From Euryarchaeota archaeon UBA258 (lineage in GTDB: Archaea; Thermoplasmatota; Poseidoniia; Poseidoniales; Poseidoniaceae), in contig DAPR01000017.1 in the NCBI GenBank assembly GCA_002502605.1, positions 1 through 14,774 on the forward strand: 14,774 nt of DNA, in the 5' to 3' direction. The position numbers were made by a program, and so were the translations under genes. This document shows, piece after piece, positions 1 to 7,079 of this stretch (its first letter is position 1; each line of letters opens with the position of its first letter). The notes beneath the pieces were generated by a model. That model worked only from the letters and a program-made list of their open reading frames with translations, made no database searches and had not been told where the DNA came from.

Positions 1-1454
1 TCGCCATAGGTGGCTTCACCTGGCAAGGTCAAGTCGAACTTTGGCACCGTTCGCGTTGGCATGAATCCATCCATTGCTGCCCTGCGCTCTTTTGCATAGG
101 CTACGAGTTCTGGAACGTCTTCGGGCATGACGTAAGGGTAGGCTTCCAAATCTTCATCAGAAAACGGCAAGCCAAGATCGTCTCTCATGTACTGCATGCT
201 TTCCATGTCGGCTTTTTTCTTCTGATGTGTGGTGTTGCGACCAGCGAAAGCAGGACCGAGCCCATACCCCTTGATGGTCCGCATCAGCACAACGGTTGGC
301 TGGCCCTTGTGAGCGGTTGCTTGAGCGTAGGCTGCGTGAAGTTTGAGGAAATCGTGGCCCCCGACATCTGCACACAAGTCGACGAGTTCATCATCGCTCA
401 AATGGGCGACAAGACCAGAAAGCCCTTCTGAGTTGAACAGTTCCTTACGGATGATTTCTCCGTCTGCAGTCATGATGCGCTGTTCGTCGCCATCAACGAG
501 CGAATCGAGGCGGGCGGCGAGCAAGCCTTGGGTGTCTCGGGCGAACAAATCGTCCCAACTGCTGCCCCACAGCACCTTGATGACGTTCCAGCCCGCACCA
601 CGGAAGCGGCCTTCGAGTTCTTGAACAATCTTGGAGTTGCCACGGACGGGTCCGTCAAGGCGCTGCAAGTTGCAGTTCATCGTCATCACGATGTTGTCAA
701 GACCTTCGCGGCCGGCAAGAGAAAGTTGGGAAAGCGATTCTGGTTCATCTGATTCGCCATCGCCCATGGTGTACCATACACGGGAGTTGGCCGTTGAAAC
801 AAGCCCACGGTCCTCGAGGTAGCGGTTGAAGCGAGCCTGATGAATCGCCGTCATCGCTCCAAGGCCCATGCTCACGGTTGGGAATTCCCAGAAGTCAGGC
901 ATCAAGCGAGGGTGAGGGTAGGAGGAAAGGCCGTTGCCGCCTGTTTCTTGGCGGAAGGCTTCCATTTGCTCGTGCGTCAAGCGCCCTTCGAGCCATGCTC
1001 GTGCGTAAATCCCCGGGGAAGCGTGGCCTTGCCAGTACAGGTGGTCACCTTGCCCTGCACCGTCTTTGCCGCGGAAGAAGTGATTGAAACCTATTTCCCA
1101 GGCGTGCGAGGCTGAAGCATAGGTGGAGATGTGACCGCCAATGCCATCGAAGTATTTGTTGCCGCGTGTGACAACCATCATTGCGTTCCAACGAATGATG
1201 CCGTGAAGGCGTGTTTCGAGATCAATGTCGCCTGGATAGGCACCTTGTGAGCCCGGGTGAATGGTGTTCATGTAAGGGGTATTGACGACGTCGATTTCGA
1301 CACCTGCGTCACGTGCAGCATCGACCGTTGAGAGCAAAAGACGGCGGGCTTCTTCTTCGCCGATTTGGTTGCGTACGGCCAAAATGGAATCGATCCATTC
1401 CTGTGTTGCAACAGGGTCTGGGTCAGGCAACGTACCTCGAACACCAAAGCGCAT
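1..1454 (-). CDS. aceE: Pyruvate dehydrogenase E1 component, homodimeric AceE type (partial, C-terminus off window)
   Basis: This is the thiamine-diphosphate E1 subunit that decarboxylates pyruvate and transfers the acetyl group to lipoyl-E2. About 484 of the usual ~885 residues are present; the reading frame runs open off the left edge. From the reverse complement I read N-terminal DPVATQEWIDSI, then IRWNAMMVV, HASPGIYARAWLEGRLT, NGLSSYPHPRLMPDFW, the ThDP/Mg motif GDGESDEPES at residues 231-240, and NCNLQRLDGPVRGNSK from residue 260. All align almost residue for residue with E. coli AceE as I recall it, including spacing. The start at 1454 matches the E. coli N-terminal length and lies 6 bases after AAGGAGGGG (1461-1469). 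The overlapping out-of-frame ATG at 1459 opens only a shadow frame. The gene is divergent from the Hc1-like histone. The homodimeric form is commonest in Proteobacteria and Actinobacteria, so acquisition from bacteria is a reasonable inference. Confidence 0.95.
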   Translation of the reverse strand, partial: MRFGVRGTLPDPDPVATQEWIDSILAVRNQIGEEEARRLLLSTVDAARDAGVEIDVVNTPYMNTIHPGSQGAYPGDIDLETRLHGIIRWNAMMVVTRGNKYFDGIGGHISTYASASHAWEIGFNHFFRGKDGAGQGDHLYWQGHASPGIYARAWLEGRLTHEQMEAFRQETGGNGLSSYPHPRLMPDFWEFPTVSMGLGAMTAIHQARFNRYLEDRGLVSTANSRVWYTMGDGESDEPESLSQLSLAGREGLDNIVMTMNCNLQRLDGPVRGNSKIVQELEGRFRGAGWNVIKVLWGSSWDDLFARDTQGLLAARLDSLVDGDEQRIMTADGEIIRKELFNSEGLSGLVAHLSDDELVDLCADVGGHDFLKLHAAYAQATAHKGQPTVVLMRTIKGYGLGPAFAGRNTTHQKKKADMESMQYMRDDLGLPFSDEDLEAYPYVMPEDVPELVAYAKERRAAMDGFMPTRTVPKFDLTLPGEATYG

Positions 1455-1460
1455 CTCATG

Positions 1461-1469
1461 CCCCTCCTT
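1461..1469 (-). promoter_or_regulatory. Shine-Dalgarno of aceE
   Basis: On the minus strand this reads AAGGAGGGG and ends 6 bases before the ATG at 1454. It decides the start against the ATG 5 bases upstream, which is in another frame. It is the best ribosome binding site in the window. Confidence 0.7.
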
Positions 1470-1487
1470 GTGCCCCCCTCCAACCTC

Positions 1488-1502
1488 GGGGTTTTCAACC
1501 CC
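1488..1502. repeat. Perfect inverted repeat GGGGTT-N3-AACCCC upstream of aceE
   Basis: GGGGTT (1488-1493) and AACCCC (1497-1502) are exact reverse complements separated by TTC. The repeat lies 34-48 bases upstream of the aceE start, just downstream of a TATA-like stretch, so it would sit at or near the 5' end of the aceE transcript. It could be a protein-binding operator or a short RNA hairpin. I cannot tell which. Confidence 0.4.
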
Positions 1503-1518
1503 TCGCTCTCAACGCGTC

Positions 1519-1527
1519 GCGTTTTTA
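1519..1527 (-). promoter_or_regulatory. Possible TATA element for aceE
   Basis: The minus strand reads GGGTAAAAACGC here, one of the AT-rich runs in the 196-base gap between aceE and the histone gene. A start site about 25 bases downstream would fall near 1497 and give a leader of about 40 bases containing the Shine-Dalgarno. This is inferred from composition only. Confidence 0.3.
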
Positions 1528-1620
1528 CCCAAGCCCGTATGGAATTCCGCATGAAAAATCCCCTCCGGCTCGCTGTCCATCGTTTCTCGAGAGCCATTTT
1601 CAAGAAAATCCGGCATAAGA

Positions 1621-1627
1621 CATAAAG
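1621..1627 (+). promoter_or_regulatory. Possible TATA element for the histone gene
   Basis: CATAAAG lies 24-30 bases before the ATG at 1651, the spacing expected for a leaderless archaeal transcript. A second similar stretch, CATAAGA, is at 1614-1620. The rest of 1455-1650 shows no coding potential. Confidence 0.35.
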
Positions 1628-1650
1628 ACCGATTGGACAGGGCGGGAGGT

Positions 1651-1830
1651 ATGTCCGTCGAGGCTATGGTTCAAACGATGATTGATGATTTAACTGCTGC
1701 ACTTGGAGATGCTGTCAAGCACGACAAGGGTAACGCCGCTGCTGGCACCCGTGTCCGCAAGGCTATGCAAGCCGCAAAGGCCGCCGCACAAGATGTGCGC
1801 GCAAAGGTCCAAGCTGACAAGAACGCTTGA
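1651..1830 (+). CDS. Histone H1-like nucleoid protein, Hc1 family
   Basis: This encodes a 59-residue, Ala/Lys-rich helical protein. The core KGNAAAGTRVRKAMQAAK followed by AQDVRAKV matches the conserved block of the Hc1 family. I recall very similar blocks in chlamydial HctA (KGNKAAAQRVRTDSIKLEK) and in small H1-like proteins of Bacteroidetes (GNKAAGTRVRKAL). The family binds DNA non-specifically and compacts the nucleoid; I infer the same role here. I chose ATG 1651 because the family begins only about 20 residues before the GN..AGTRVRK block and a TATA-like CATAAAG lies 24-30 bases upstream. A TTG at 1633 is in frame but adds only DRAGG. GGGAGGT abuts the ATG too closely for a normal Shine-Dalgarno, which suggests leaderless translation. 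Its stop is 2 bases from the convergent membrane-protein gene. The chlamydial Lys-rich C-terminal tail is absent. Confidence 0.85.
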   Translation: MSVEAMVQTMIDDLTAALGDAVKHDKGNAAAGTRVRKAMQAAKAAAQDVRAKVQADKNA

Positions 1831-1832
1831 GG

Positions 1833-3302
1833 TCAAGTGCGCGTCAACACGCGCCACTCGCCCCCTCCGTTGAGAAGATCTGCTTCTCCAGTTGATTCAA
1901 CAACCCACCCAGTGGGAACGTTGCCTACATCTGGCGAGAGCACGATCACCGTCACTTGAGGCAAATTCTGCTGCAGATCATCAACCCAGTTCACGTCCGT
2001 CGATCGCCAATGACCGGTGATGTTGTTCGCTTCTGCATCCAGTGGTTCGTAGAAGGTGTACAGCCAATGCATGCCTAGGGTCGCATCTGAAACGAAGAGA
2101 AAGTGTTCATCCTGTTCGATCGGCATTGCATCTGCAGCTTCGTCCGTCCACATGGTTTGCCCGTGAAGGCCTGCGAGCAGACTGATTGGAATCAAAAGGA
2201 GCAGCGTCATGCTAATCGCTCTGACTTGGAGGCCCGGGGCATCGATGGTCGGTGCATCATGGGCCATGTGCATCTGATTCAAGAAGACAACAAGAGGAAG
2301 AAACAGCAACGTCACGTACCGGCCATTGTTCCCCATTGTGAACACCACGCCCGGCCAAGGCGCATCCCACAACACAGACTCATAGGTCCAAAGGGCAGCC
2401 ACATAGAGCACAAGCGCGGTCATGGCAGCAGCGATCATCGCCAGCATGGTTGAGAGTTGAGCATCCTCAACCGCCCCTAACCGTTGAAGGGTTGGTCGCA
2501 CAAGAGGCCAAAGCACCATGCCAAACAGAGTGAAAATCAACACCACATCGAGGACTGCCAATGCCACCGCCGAAGCATAGCGCAAGGGCTCGTCAACCAT
2601 CACTCCCAGCGTAGGGGAAGAACGCGTGATGCCGACCACGAGAATGAAAGCAAAGACCGCTGATGTGCTGACGGTTGCTGCGCGAAGTGGGTGCTTGAGC
2701 CATTGAAGGCGTTCACGTTCTGATGTTTGGCCAATGTGCCAAAGCATACCACAGGTTCCCAAAAGAACCGCTCCGCCAAGCACATGCGAAGGTTCTGCCA
2801 TCCCTTTGGAAAAAGGAATGAACATCAAGAGCAATCCGCCAAGAAGGTTCTGAGCAAGCGGTTGTTGTTTTGACCAGAGTTGTGTAAAGAGTCCAAACGC
2901 CAGCCCAAAAGCGAGGGCCATGTGCACTTCCTCATAGCCACGCCCAATTGAAAAGATCAGCGCCGGTGAAAGCGACAAAACAGCTGCGGAACGAAGCCCT
3001 ACCGTGCGATGGACATACGCAATCAAACCAACAAAAATCATCAATGCTGTTGCCTTAATGACGCCTTCAGATGCTTGGTAAATGGGAAGCACTGAGCGTT
3101 CACCCACATCCGTAGGATCGCTAAACCCTGCAGAATCAGGGCGAAGATCGCCCCACGGCAGACCACCATTTTCATCGACTGCCATTTTGACATGCGTGTC
3201 AAGTCCCAATTCGCTTGTGAAGCAGACCATGAGGTTGAGCAACAGGCCCAACACGAGGAGACCTTTCCAGGTGCGGTCGTCATCGAGATTGAACAGCACC
3301 AT
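1833..3302 (-). CDS. Polytopic membrane protein, unknown function (possibly GT-C-like)
   Basis: This encodes 489 residues with about 11 hydrophobic spans, near residues 13-30, 81-97, 104-119, 126-142, 149-163, 172-188, 209-225, 241-266, 284-306, 325-343 and 361-379. A soluble C-terminal domain of about 110 residues follows. After the first span comes a ~50-residue polar loop containing LDTHVKMAVDENGG, and later segments include GRGYEEVH and TMGNNGRYVTLL. A long acidic first loop, many helices and a C-terminal extracytoplasmic domain recall GT-C glycosyltransferases of the ArnT/PMT type, but I see no diagnostic motif, so no function is assigned. The ATG at 3302 opens the frame, with DDDRTWK before the first helix. 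The gene is convergent with the histone gene (2-base gap) and divergent from the CoA-transferase (52-base gap). Confidence 0.85.
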   Translation of the reverse strand: MVLFNLDDDRTWKGLLVLGLLLNLMVCFTSELGLDTHVKMAVDENGGLPWGDLRPDSAGFSDPTDVGERSVLPIYQASEGVIKATALMIFVGLIAYVHRTVGLRSAAVLSLSPALIFSIGRGYEEVHMALAFGLAFGLFTQLWSKQQPLAQNLLGGLLLMFIPFSKGMAEPSHVLGGAVLLGTCGMLWHIGQTSERERLQWLKHPLRAATVSTSAVFAFILVVGITRSSPTLGVMVDEPLRYASAVALAVLDVVLIFTLFGMVLWPLVRPTLQRLGAVEDAQLSTMLAMIAAAMTALVLYVAALWTYESVLWDAPWPGVVFTMGNNGRYVTLLFLPLVVFLNQMHMAHDAPTIDAPGLQVRAISMTLLLLIPISLLAGLHGQTMWTDEAADAMPIEQDEHFLFVSDATLGMHWLYTFYEPLDAEANNITGHWRSTDVNWVDDLQQNLPQVTVIVLSPDVGNVPTGWVVESTGEADLLNGGGEWRVLTRT

Positions 3303-3323
3303 AGGGGGTGGTTATGGGCGTGA

Positions 3324-3332
3324 GGTTCAACC
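3324..3332. repeat. Inverted repeat GGTTCAACC central in a 52-base divergent spacer
   Basis: GGTT and AACC flank a single C at 3328. The centre is 26 bases from the membrane-protein start at 3302 and 27 bases from the CoA-transferase start at 3355, which is the TATA/BRE position for both genes if both transcripts are leaderless. No AT-rich TATA box is otherwise visible in this spacer. The position is striking but the repeat is short. Confidence 0.3.
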
Positions 3333-3354
3333 CTTTCGGACACTTCGCCCCACC

Positions 3355-4416
3355 ATGGGCGGAATTTTACAGGGCATCAAGGTCGTCGACCTTTCGAGAA
3401 TTCTTGCGGGTCCTTATGCGACACAGATGCTGGCAGATTTGGGCGCTGAAGTTGTCAAGATTGAGGCCCCGTGGGGCGATGACACCCGTAAATGGGGTCC
3501 GCCGTTCACAACTGGTTTCGACGGCAACGAAGTGGCTGCCTACTTTCTTGCGTGCAACCGCAACAAGACCATCGTCACCTTTGACCTCAAACATGATGCT
3601 ACCTCTGTTCGTTCAATGATTGAAACTGCGGATGTGGTGGTTGAGAACTTCAAGCCGGGAACCCTTGAACGCTTATTGGGCCCGCTTCCAGAGGATGTCA
3701 TCGTGTGTTCAATTTCCGCCTATGGCGCCACTGGTCCTCGTCGGGATGAGCCCGGGTATGATGTGGCACTTCAAGCCCGTTCAGGCATCATGAGCATCAC
3801 TGGAGAAGCAGGTGGCGCACCCGTCAAAGTAGGCGTGGCTTGGATTGATGTCATCACAGGATTAAATGCTGCAAACGCCATGCTTGCCGCTCTTTTCCAC
3901 AAGCAAAGAACCGGTTTAGCAACGCACATTGACATCTCATTGTGGGATTGCGCACTTGCTGCTCTTGTCAATCAGGCACACAACGCCATGGCGAGCGGAG
4001 AAAACCCCGTGCCAATGGGTTCAGCCCATCCAAACCTCGTGCCCTATCGGGCGTTTGAGGCAAAGGACGGATGGTTTGTCTTGGGCGTTGGTTCAGATGA
4101 CCAATGGGCCACAGTGGTCGATCGACTTCAACTCGAAACAGCATCGAGCCACCCTGAATGGAAAGCGAACAAAGGTCGGGTCGAGGACCGTGAATCGGTT
4201 GAAGCGTGCGTTGGTGAAGCGATTGCAAAATTGAGCCGAACTGAACTGGAAACGAAGTTGCAGGGGGTTCCGTGCGCTCCTGTCAATACGGTGCTGGAAG
4301 CGTTAAGTGACCCACAAAGTGTTGCTCGAGGCGCTCTTACCCAGCATCGTGGCGTGGATGTATTAGCGAGCCCGCTCCGATTCATGACGCCTCAAAACGA
4401 GAACAAGGACGTTTGA
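3355..4416 (+). CDS. CaiB/BaiF family (class III) CoA-transferase
   Basis: This encodes a 353-residue acyl-CoA transferase or racemase-type enzyme. The N-terminus LQGIKVVDLSRILAGPYATQ, followed by MLADLGAEVVKIE, is the family signature. FDLKH (76-80), VVENFKPGTLERL (95-107), SISAYGATGP (119-128) and DEPGYDVALQARSGIMS (131-147) follow. Asp165 in VAWIDVITGL is in the position of the catalytic Asp that forms a mixed anhydride in formyl-CoA transferase and methylacyl-CoA racemase. The length is nearer alpha-methylacyl-CoA racemase (~360) than formyl-CoA or carnitine CoA-transferase (~400-430). The substrate cannot be read from sequence. The ATG at 3355 gives the family N-terminus. The frame stays open upstream, but that part lies inside the oppositely oriented membrane-protein gene. 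The 3' end overlaps fen by 25 bases in convergent orientation. Confidence 0.92.
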   Translation: MGGILQGIKVVDLSRILAGPYATQMLADLGAEVVKIEAPWGDDTRKWGPPFTTGFDGNEVAAYFLACNRNKTIVTFDLKHDATSVRSMIETADVVVENFKPGTLERLLGPLPEDVIVCSISAYGATGPRRDEPGYDVALQARSGIMSITGEAGGAPVKVGVAWIDVITGLNAANAMLAALFHKQRTGLATHIDISLWDCALAALVNQAHNAMASGENPVPMGSAHPNLVPYRAFEAKDGWFVLGVGSDDQWATVVDRLQLETASSHPEWKANKGRVEDRESVEACVGEAIAKLSRTELETKLQGVPCAPVNTVLEALSDPQSVARGALTQHRGVDVLASPLRFMTPQNENKDV

Positions 4417-5420
4417 CCGCCTTCTCGAATCAAGCCCGCTTCCCTGAGTTTATCGAAAGCGTTGTCCATTCGTCGCTGACTGAATTGGCGCTCGACTTGC
4501 AAAAACTGAATCAAACCCTCAGTGTTCACTTGGCCGGGTTCCAGCGTTGTTGGCTCGACATCATGCGCTGGATGATCGTGGAAGATTGAGCGGATTTCGG
4601 CGAGTCGTTCTGGAACTTCTTTTTCTTTTGCCGCACATATCGCTTCAATCGTACCGTGCGTTTTGATGAGTTTCATACCAGTTTTAGGACCAATGCCTTT
4701 GATGCCAGGATGGAAGTCTGTACCAATCATGATTGCAAGGTCGATGAGTTGTGAACGGGTAAGTTCGTTTTCTTCAAGCACATCGTTGAGCATAATCTTC
4801 TGGGCTTGTACCACCCTTCCGTGTCGCTTCGATCCGTGGCTCATGAGGTTTCGAACCAAGAATGGCGTCCCATACAGCAAGGCATCCCAATCTTGTGTGG
4901 CGACAACATCGAGTTGACCTTTTGCCGCCATCACAGCTGCTTGGCCTTCGCCTTCTGCCTTGGCATCAACCCAAGGAACGCCGAGTAAATCGAGCAATTG
5001 CTTGGTCTCAGCCACCATCTCAGGAGAGAAATGCATGATGCGCTGGGCCATTTTCTGAGCCAATGGAAAATCGCCTGCTGCCAGCGCCTCTTTGTGAATT
5101 CGTTCGGCATCCAAACGTCTGGCTTTTCTCTGAGCGATTTCATCCGCCTTCAGTTCAGGAGCCTGTCCGTCAAACACGAAGACAGGTTTGATGCCAGCGG
5201 CAAGCATGGTCGTGGTTCGATTAAGGAACCCCATCAGGTGTGAAACGACTTTGCCATTTTCAGCACGCAGTGGGCCGCCGTCTCCTTGCGGTGAACGGTC
5301 GCGCATGGTGGTCAAAAATTGGAATGCGGTCAAAAACGCATCAACGCCAACTCGTTTACCAGCAAGGCTCGTCAAATCGATGGTCTCTGGTGAAGTGATG
5401 TCACGGAGGTTGCAGCCCAT
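4392..5420 (-). CDS. fen: Flap endonuclease 1 (FEN1/RAD2 family)
   Basis: This encodes a 342-residue structure-specific nuclease that removes 5' flaps during Okazaki-fragment maturation and base-excision repair. The N-terminus is MGCNLRDITSPETIDL. The metal-binding acidic residues of the family are in place: Asp27 (VGVDAF), Asp84 (VFVFDGQAPELK), Glu156 and Glu158 (KAEGEGQAA), Asp177 and Asp179 (ATQDWDALLYG) and Asp235 (MIGTDFHPGIKGIGPKTG, the H3TH DNA-binding segment). The protein ends in QTSLFSF, a PCNA-interacting box (Q-x-x-L-x-x-F) whose usual second aromatic is absent because the protein stops there. The frame is open up to 5639, but family length and the MGxNLRD start fix ATG 5420. It is divergent from the tRNA methyltransferase across 75 bases. 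This gene is strong evidence for an archaeal host. Confidence 0.96.
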   Translation of the reverse strand: MGCNLRDITSPETIDLTSLAGKRVGVDAFLTAFQFLTTMRDRSPQGDGGPLRAENGKVVSHLMGFLNRTTTMLAAGIKPVFVFDGQAPELKADEIAQRKARRLDAERIHKEALAAGDFPLAQKMAQRIMHFSPEMVAETKQLLDLLGVPWVDAKAEGEGQAAVMAAKGQLDVVATQDWDALLYGTPFLVRNLMSHGSKRHGRVVQAQKIMLNDVLEENELTRSQLIDLAIMIGTDFHPGIKGIGPKTGMKLIKTHGTIEAICAAKEKEVPERLAEIRSIFHDHPAHDVEPTTLEPGQVNTEGLIQFLQVERQFSQRRMDNAFDKLREAGLIREGGQTSLFSF

Positions 5421-5495
5421 GAAATCAACATTGGCATCGAGTATGTGGTTGTTCGCATCCGAACCCGTCAAGAAGTCCGGGCGCAAGCGCTTGGC

Positions 5496-6653
5496 ATGGC
5501 GAGGCATGTGGCGTGTTTGCGAGGATGGCATCCCGCAATGGCTCGCGCTGAAATTGCAGCGTTGCTCCCCCAGATGGAAACTAACCCACTGAGCGGCAGA
5601 AGACTGCTCGAATTGAAAGGTGACGCATCCATCAAACACTTGGCTGAGGCCGTTGCGATCTCAAGCGGCTGCCAAGCCATTTTGTGCAACGCGGTGATTT
5701 GGTCTTGGGAGCAACACCAATCGCTCGATGCTTTGGTCACAAGCGTGTCTGAGCACATCGCCCTGCATGAACGTGAAGGCAGCGTGGCCGTACGCGCTTG
5801 GCGCCATGAAGGACGAATTGAAGGCCTCGGGCCAAGTCAATTGGCTCAAAAAATTGGTGGGCGGTTTCATGATCTTGGTTATGCTATTGATCTTGAAGAG
5901 CCTGACAACCGCTTTGGGGTTGTTCTCGATGCCAGTTCGAACACAATCGCATGTGGGTGGATGGTGGGGTATGGCGAAGAGTCTGATGGCTTAGCCAGTA
6001 GAAAGGCTGCAGAGCGTCCATTTTTCAAGCCCGTTAGCCTCGACCCCCGCCTTGCTCGACTAGCCGTGAACCTAGCTTCAGGCCCTGTTGCTCGCGGAAC
6101 AACCTTGGATGTGATGACAGGAACGGGTGGGTTCCTCATTGAAGCAGCGCTCTCCGGCCGATCTGCAATCGGCTTAGATTTGGATGAAGCAATGGTAAGC
6201 GGGACGGTGCAGAACCTCGAGTGGGCTCTCAAAGAATCAGGTCAAAAAGAGCACAAGGGACTGGTTCTGCATGGAGATGCAACCGCTCTTGAACACCATC
6301 TTCCCTTCGCAATGCTTCCCATCGTCGGATTTGTTCTCGACCCCCCTTATGGAAGGAATTCCCAGGGCTCTCTCGCCCCCCTGTCCTTGCTTGAGCGAGT
6401 GCTCGAAAGTTCATCGCGCGTCGCGAGCGCAGACGCAGGAATGGTGCTTATTCTGCCAATCCATCCAATGGGTGAACATCCAGATTCACCCTTGAACGAG
6501 GATGAAGCGATCAACCTGCTTCATGGAACTTGGAAGGAGACTGAGCAGGCGCTTTTGAAGGCCGGGTGGAGTGTTCAGGCAAAGTGGGTTGAACATGTGC
6601 ATGCTAGCCTAAGCCGTCTCATACTTCATGCAACAATTGTTCCTCGAGATTGA
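5496..6653 (+). CDS. tRNA (guanine(10)-N2)-methyltransferase, TrmG10/Trm11 family
   Basis: This encodes 385 residues. The N-terminal half, with CLRGWHPAMARAEIAALLP at residues 7-25 and GRFHDLGYAIDLEEPDNRFGV near 122-142, fits the NFLD/THUMP RNA-binding region of archaeal TrmG10. RPFFKPVSLDPRLARLAVNL (174-193) is the family's linker motif. The SAM-dependent domain has motif I LDVMTGTGGFLIEA (204-217), GLDLDEAM (226-233) and catalytic DPPYGR (282-287), which is typical of N2-guanine methylation at position 10. Motif I usually reads D-P-F-C-GTGG; here it is D-V-M-T-GTGG. I prefer ATG 5496 because the conserved N-terminus begins there. An in-frame GTG at 5445 would add 17 residues and cannot be excluded. 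There is no Shine-Dalgarno. The last 35 bases overlap the convergent YkgJ-like gene. Confidence 0.9.
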   Translation: MARHVACLRGWHPAMARAEIAALLPQMETNPLSGRRLLELKGDASIKHLAEAVAISSGCQAILCNAVIWSWEQHQSLDALVTSVSEHIALHEREGSVAVRAWRHEGRIEGLGPSQLAQKIGGRFHDLGYAIDLEEPDNRFGVVLDASSNTIACGWMVGYGEESDGLASRKAAERPFFKPVSLDPRLARLAVNLASGPVARGTTLDVMTGTGGFLIEAALSGRSAIGLDLDEAMVSGTVQNLEWALKESGQKEHKGLVLHGDATALEHHLPFAMLPIVGFVLDPPYGRNSQGSLAPLSLLERVLESSSRVASADAGMVLILPIHPMGEHPDSPLNEDEAINLLHGTWKETEQALLKAGWSVQAKWVEHVHASLSRLILHATIVPRD

Positions 6654-7023
6654 GCAAGGTAATCGCATCTTCCTCACTTGGTTCCGGAAATTGGGAGCGA
6701 TGAGGGCACCCCTCATCCAAAATTGCCTCATCGTGTTCATTGAGCACGTTCGGGTATGTTCTGCAGCCACGCGGCCGAACCTCATACACTGAACACATGC
6801 CTTCTGCGTTGAGGTCGGCTGAGGCGGTGAGCAAAAACACGCAAGCACGGGTGGTCTCGTCGTTGAGGAGCGTCAAGACGCCGTTATTTTTCCAAGTGAA
6901 GGCTTCCGTAGCCATACCTGTTCGCCTCGAGAGAAGTGCCGCTTCAGCCTTTGTCAATGGCATCGTTGTTTCACGGCAACAGGCCGAGCATCCTGTTGGA
7001 ATGCAGGGGAGTGAGCGGCCCAT
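6619..7023 (-). CDS. YkgJ-like Cys-cluster protein (CxxCxxCC-type, zinc- or iron-chelating family)
   Basis: This encodes a 134-residue soluble protein with eight cysteines. The N-terminal cluster is C7-IPTG-C12-SA-C15-C16. Later come C61, C77 (GMCSVYEVRP), C87 (RGCRTYP) and C106 (EGCPH). The pattern, with C-SVYEVRPRGCRTYP, is that of the UPF0153/YkgJ family, in which the cysteines are predicted to bind iron (possibly an Fe-S cluster) or zinc. The biochemical role of the family is not known to me. The ATG at 7023 is the first in frame, and an AT-rich stretch 21-30 bases upstream suggests a leaderless transcript. It overlaps the tRNA methyltransferase 3' end by 35 bases on the opposite strand and is divergent from tRNA-Arg. 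Confidence 0.88.
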   Translation of the reverse strand: MGRSLPCIPTGCSACCRETTMPLTKAEAALLSRRTGMATEAFTWKNNGVLTLLNDETTRACVFLLTASADLNAEGMCSVYEVRPRGCRTYPNVLNEHDEAILDEGCPHRSQFPEPSEEDAITLLNLEEQLLHEV

Positions 7024-7043
7024 GTTCGATGGAAACCACCCGC

Positions 7044-7053
7044 CTTATTCAAG
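7044..7053. promoter_or_regulatory. Shared AT-rich promoter core between YkgJ-like gene and tRNA-Arg
   Basis: CTTATTCAAG (CTTGAATAAG on the minus strand) is a near-palindrome and the main AT-rich run in the 56-base spacer. Its centre is about 26 bases from the YkgJ-like ATG and about 32 bases from the tRNA 5' end. It could serve as the TATA element in both directions. This is inferred from spacing and composition. Confidence 0.4.
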
Positions 7054-7079
7054 AAGGGGGGCCAACTCGGGTGGAATAC

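Noticed and set aside
3082..3354. N-terminal extension of the CoA-transferase frame by 91 codons
   Set aside because: The extension lies mostly inside the divergent membrane-protein gene and precedes the exact family N-terminus (LQGIKVVDLSRILAGPYA).
5421..5639. N-terminal extension of the FEN1 frame by 73 codons
   Set aside because: FEN1 proteins start at MGxxLRD, the total length from 5420 is normal, and the extension would overlap the methyltransferase gene.
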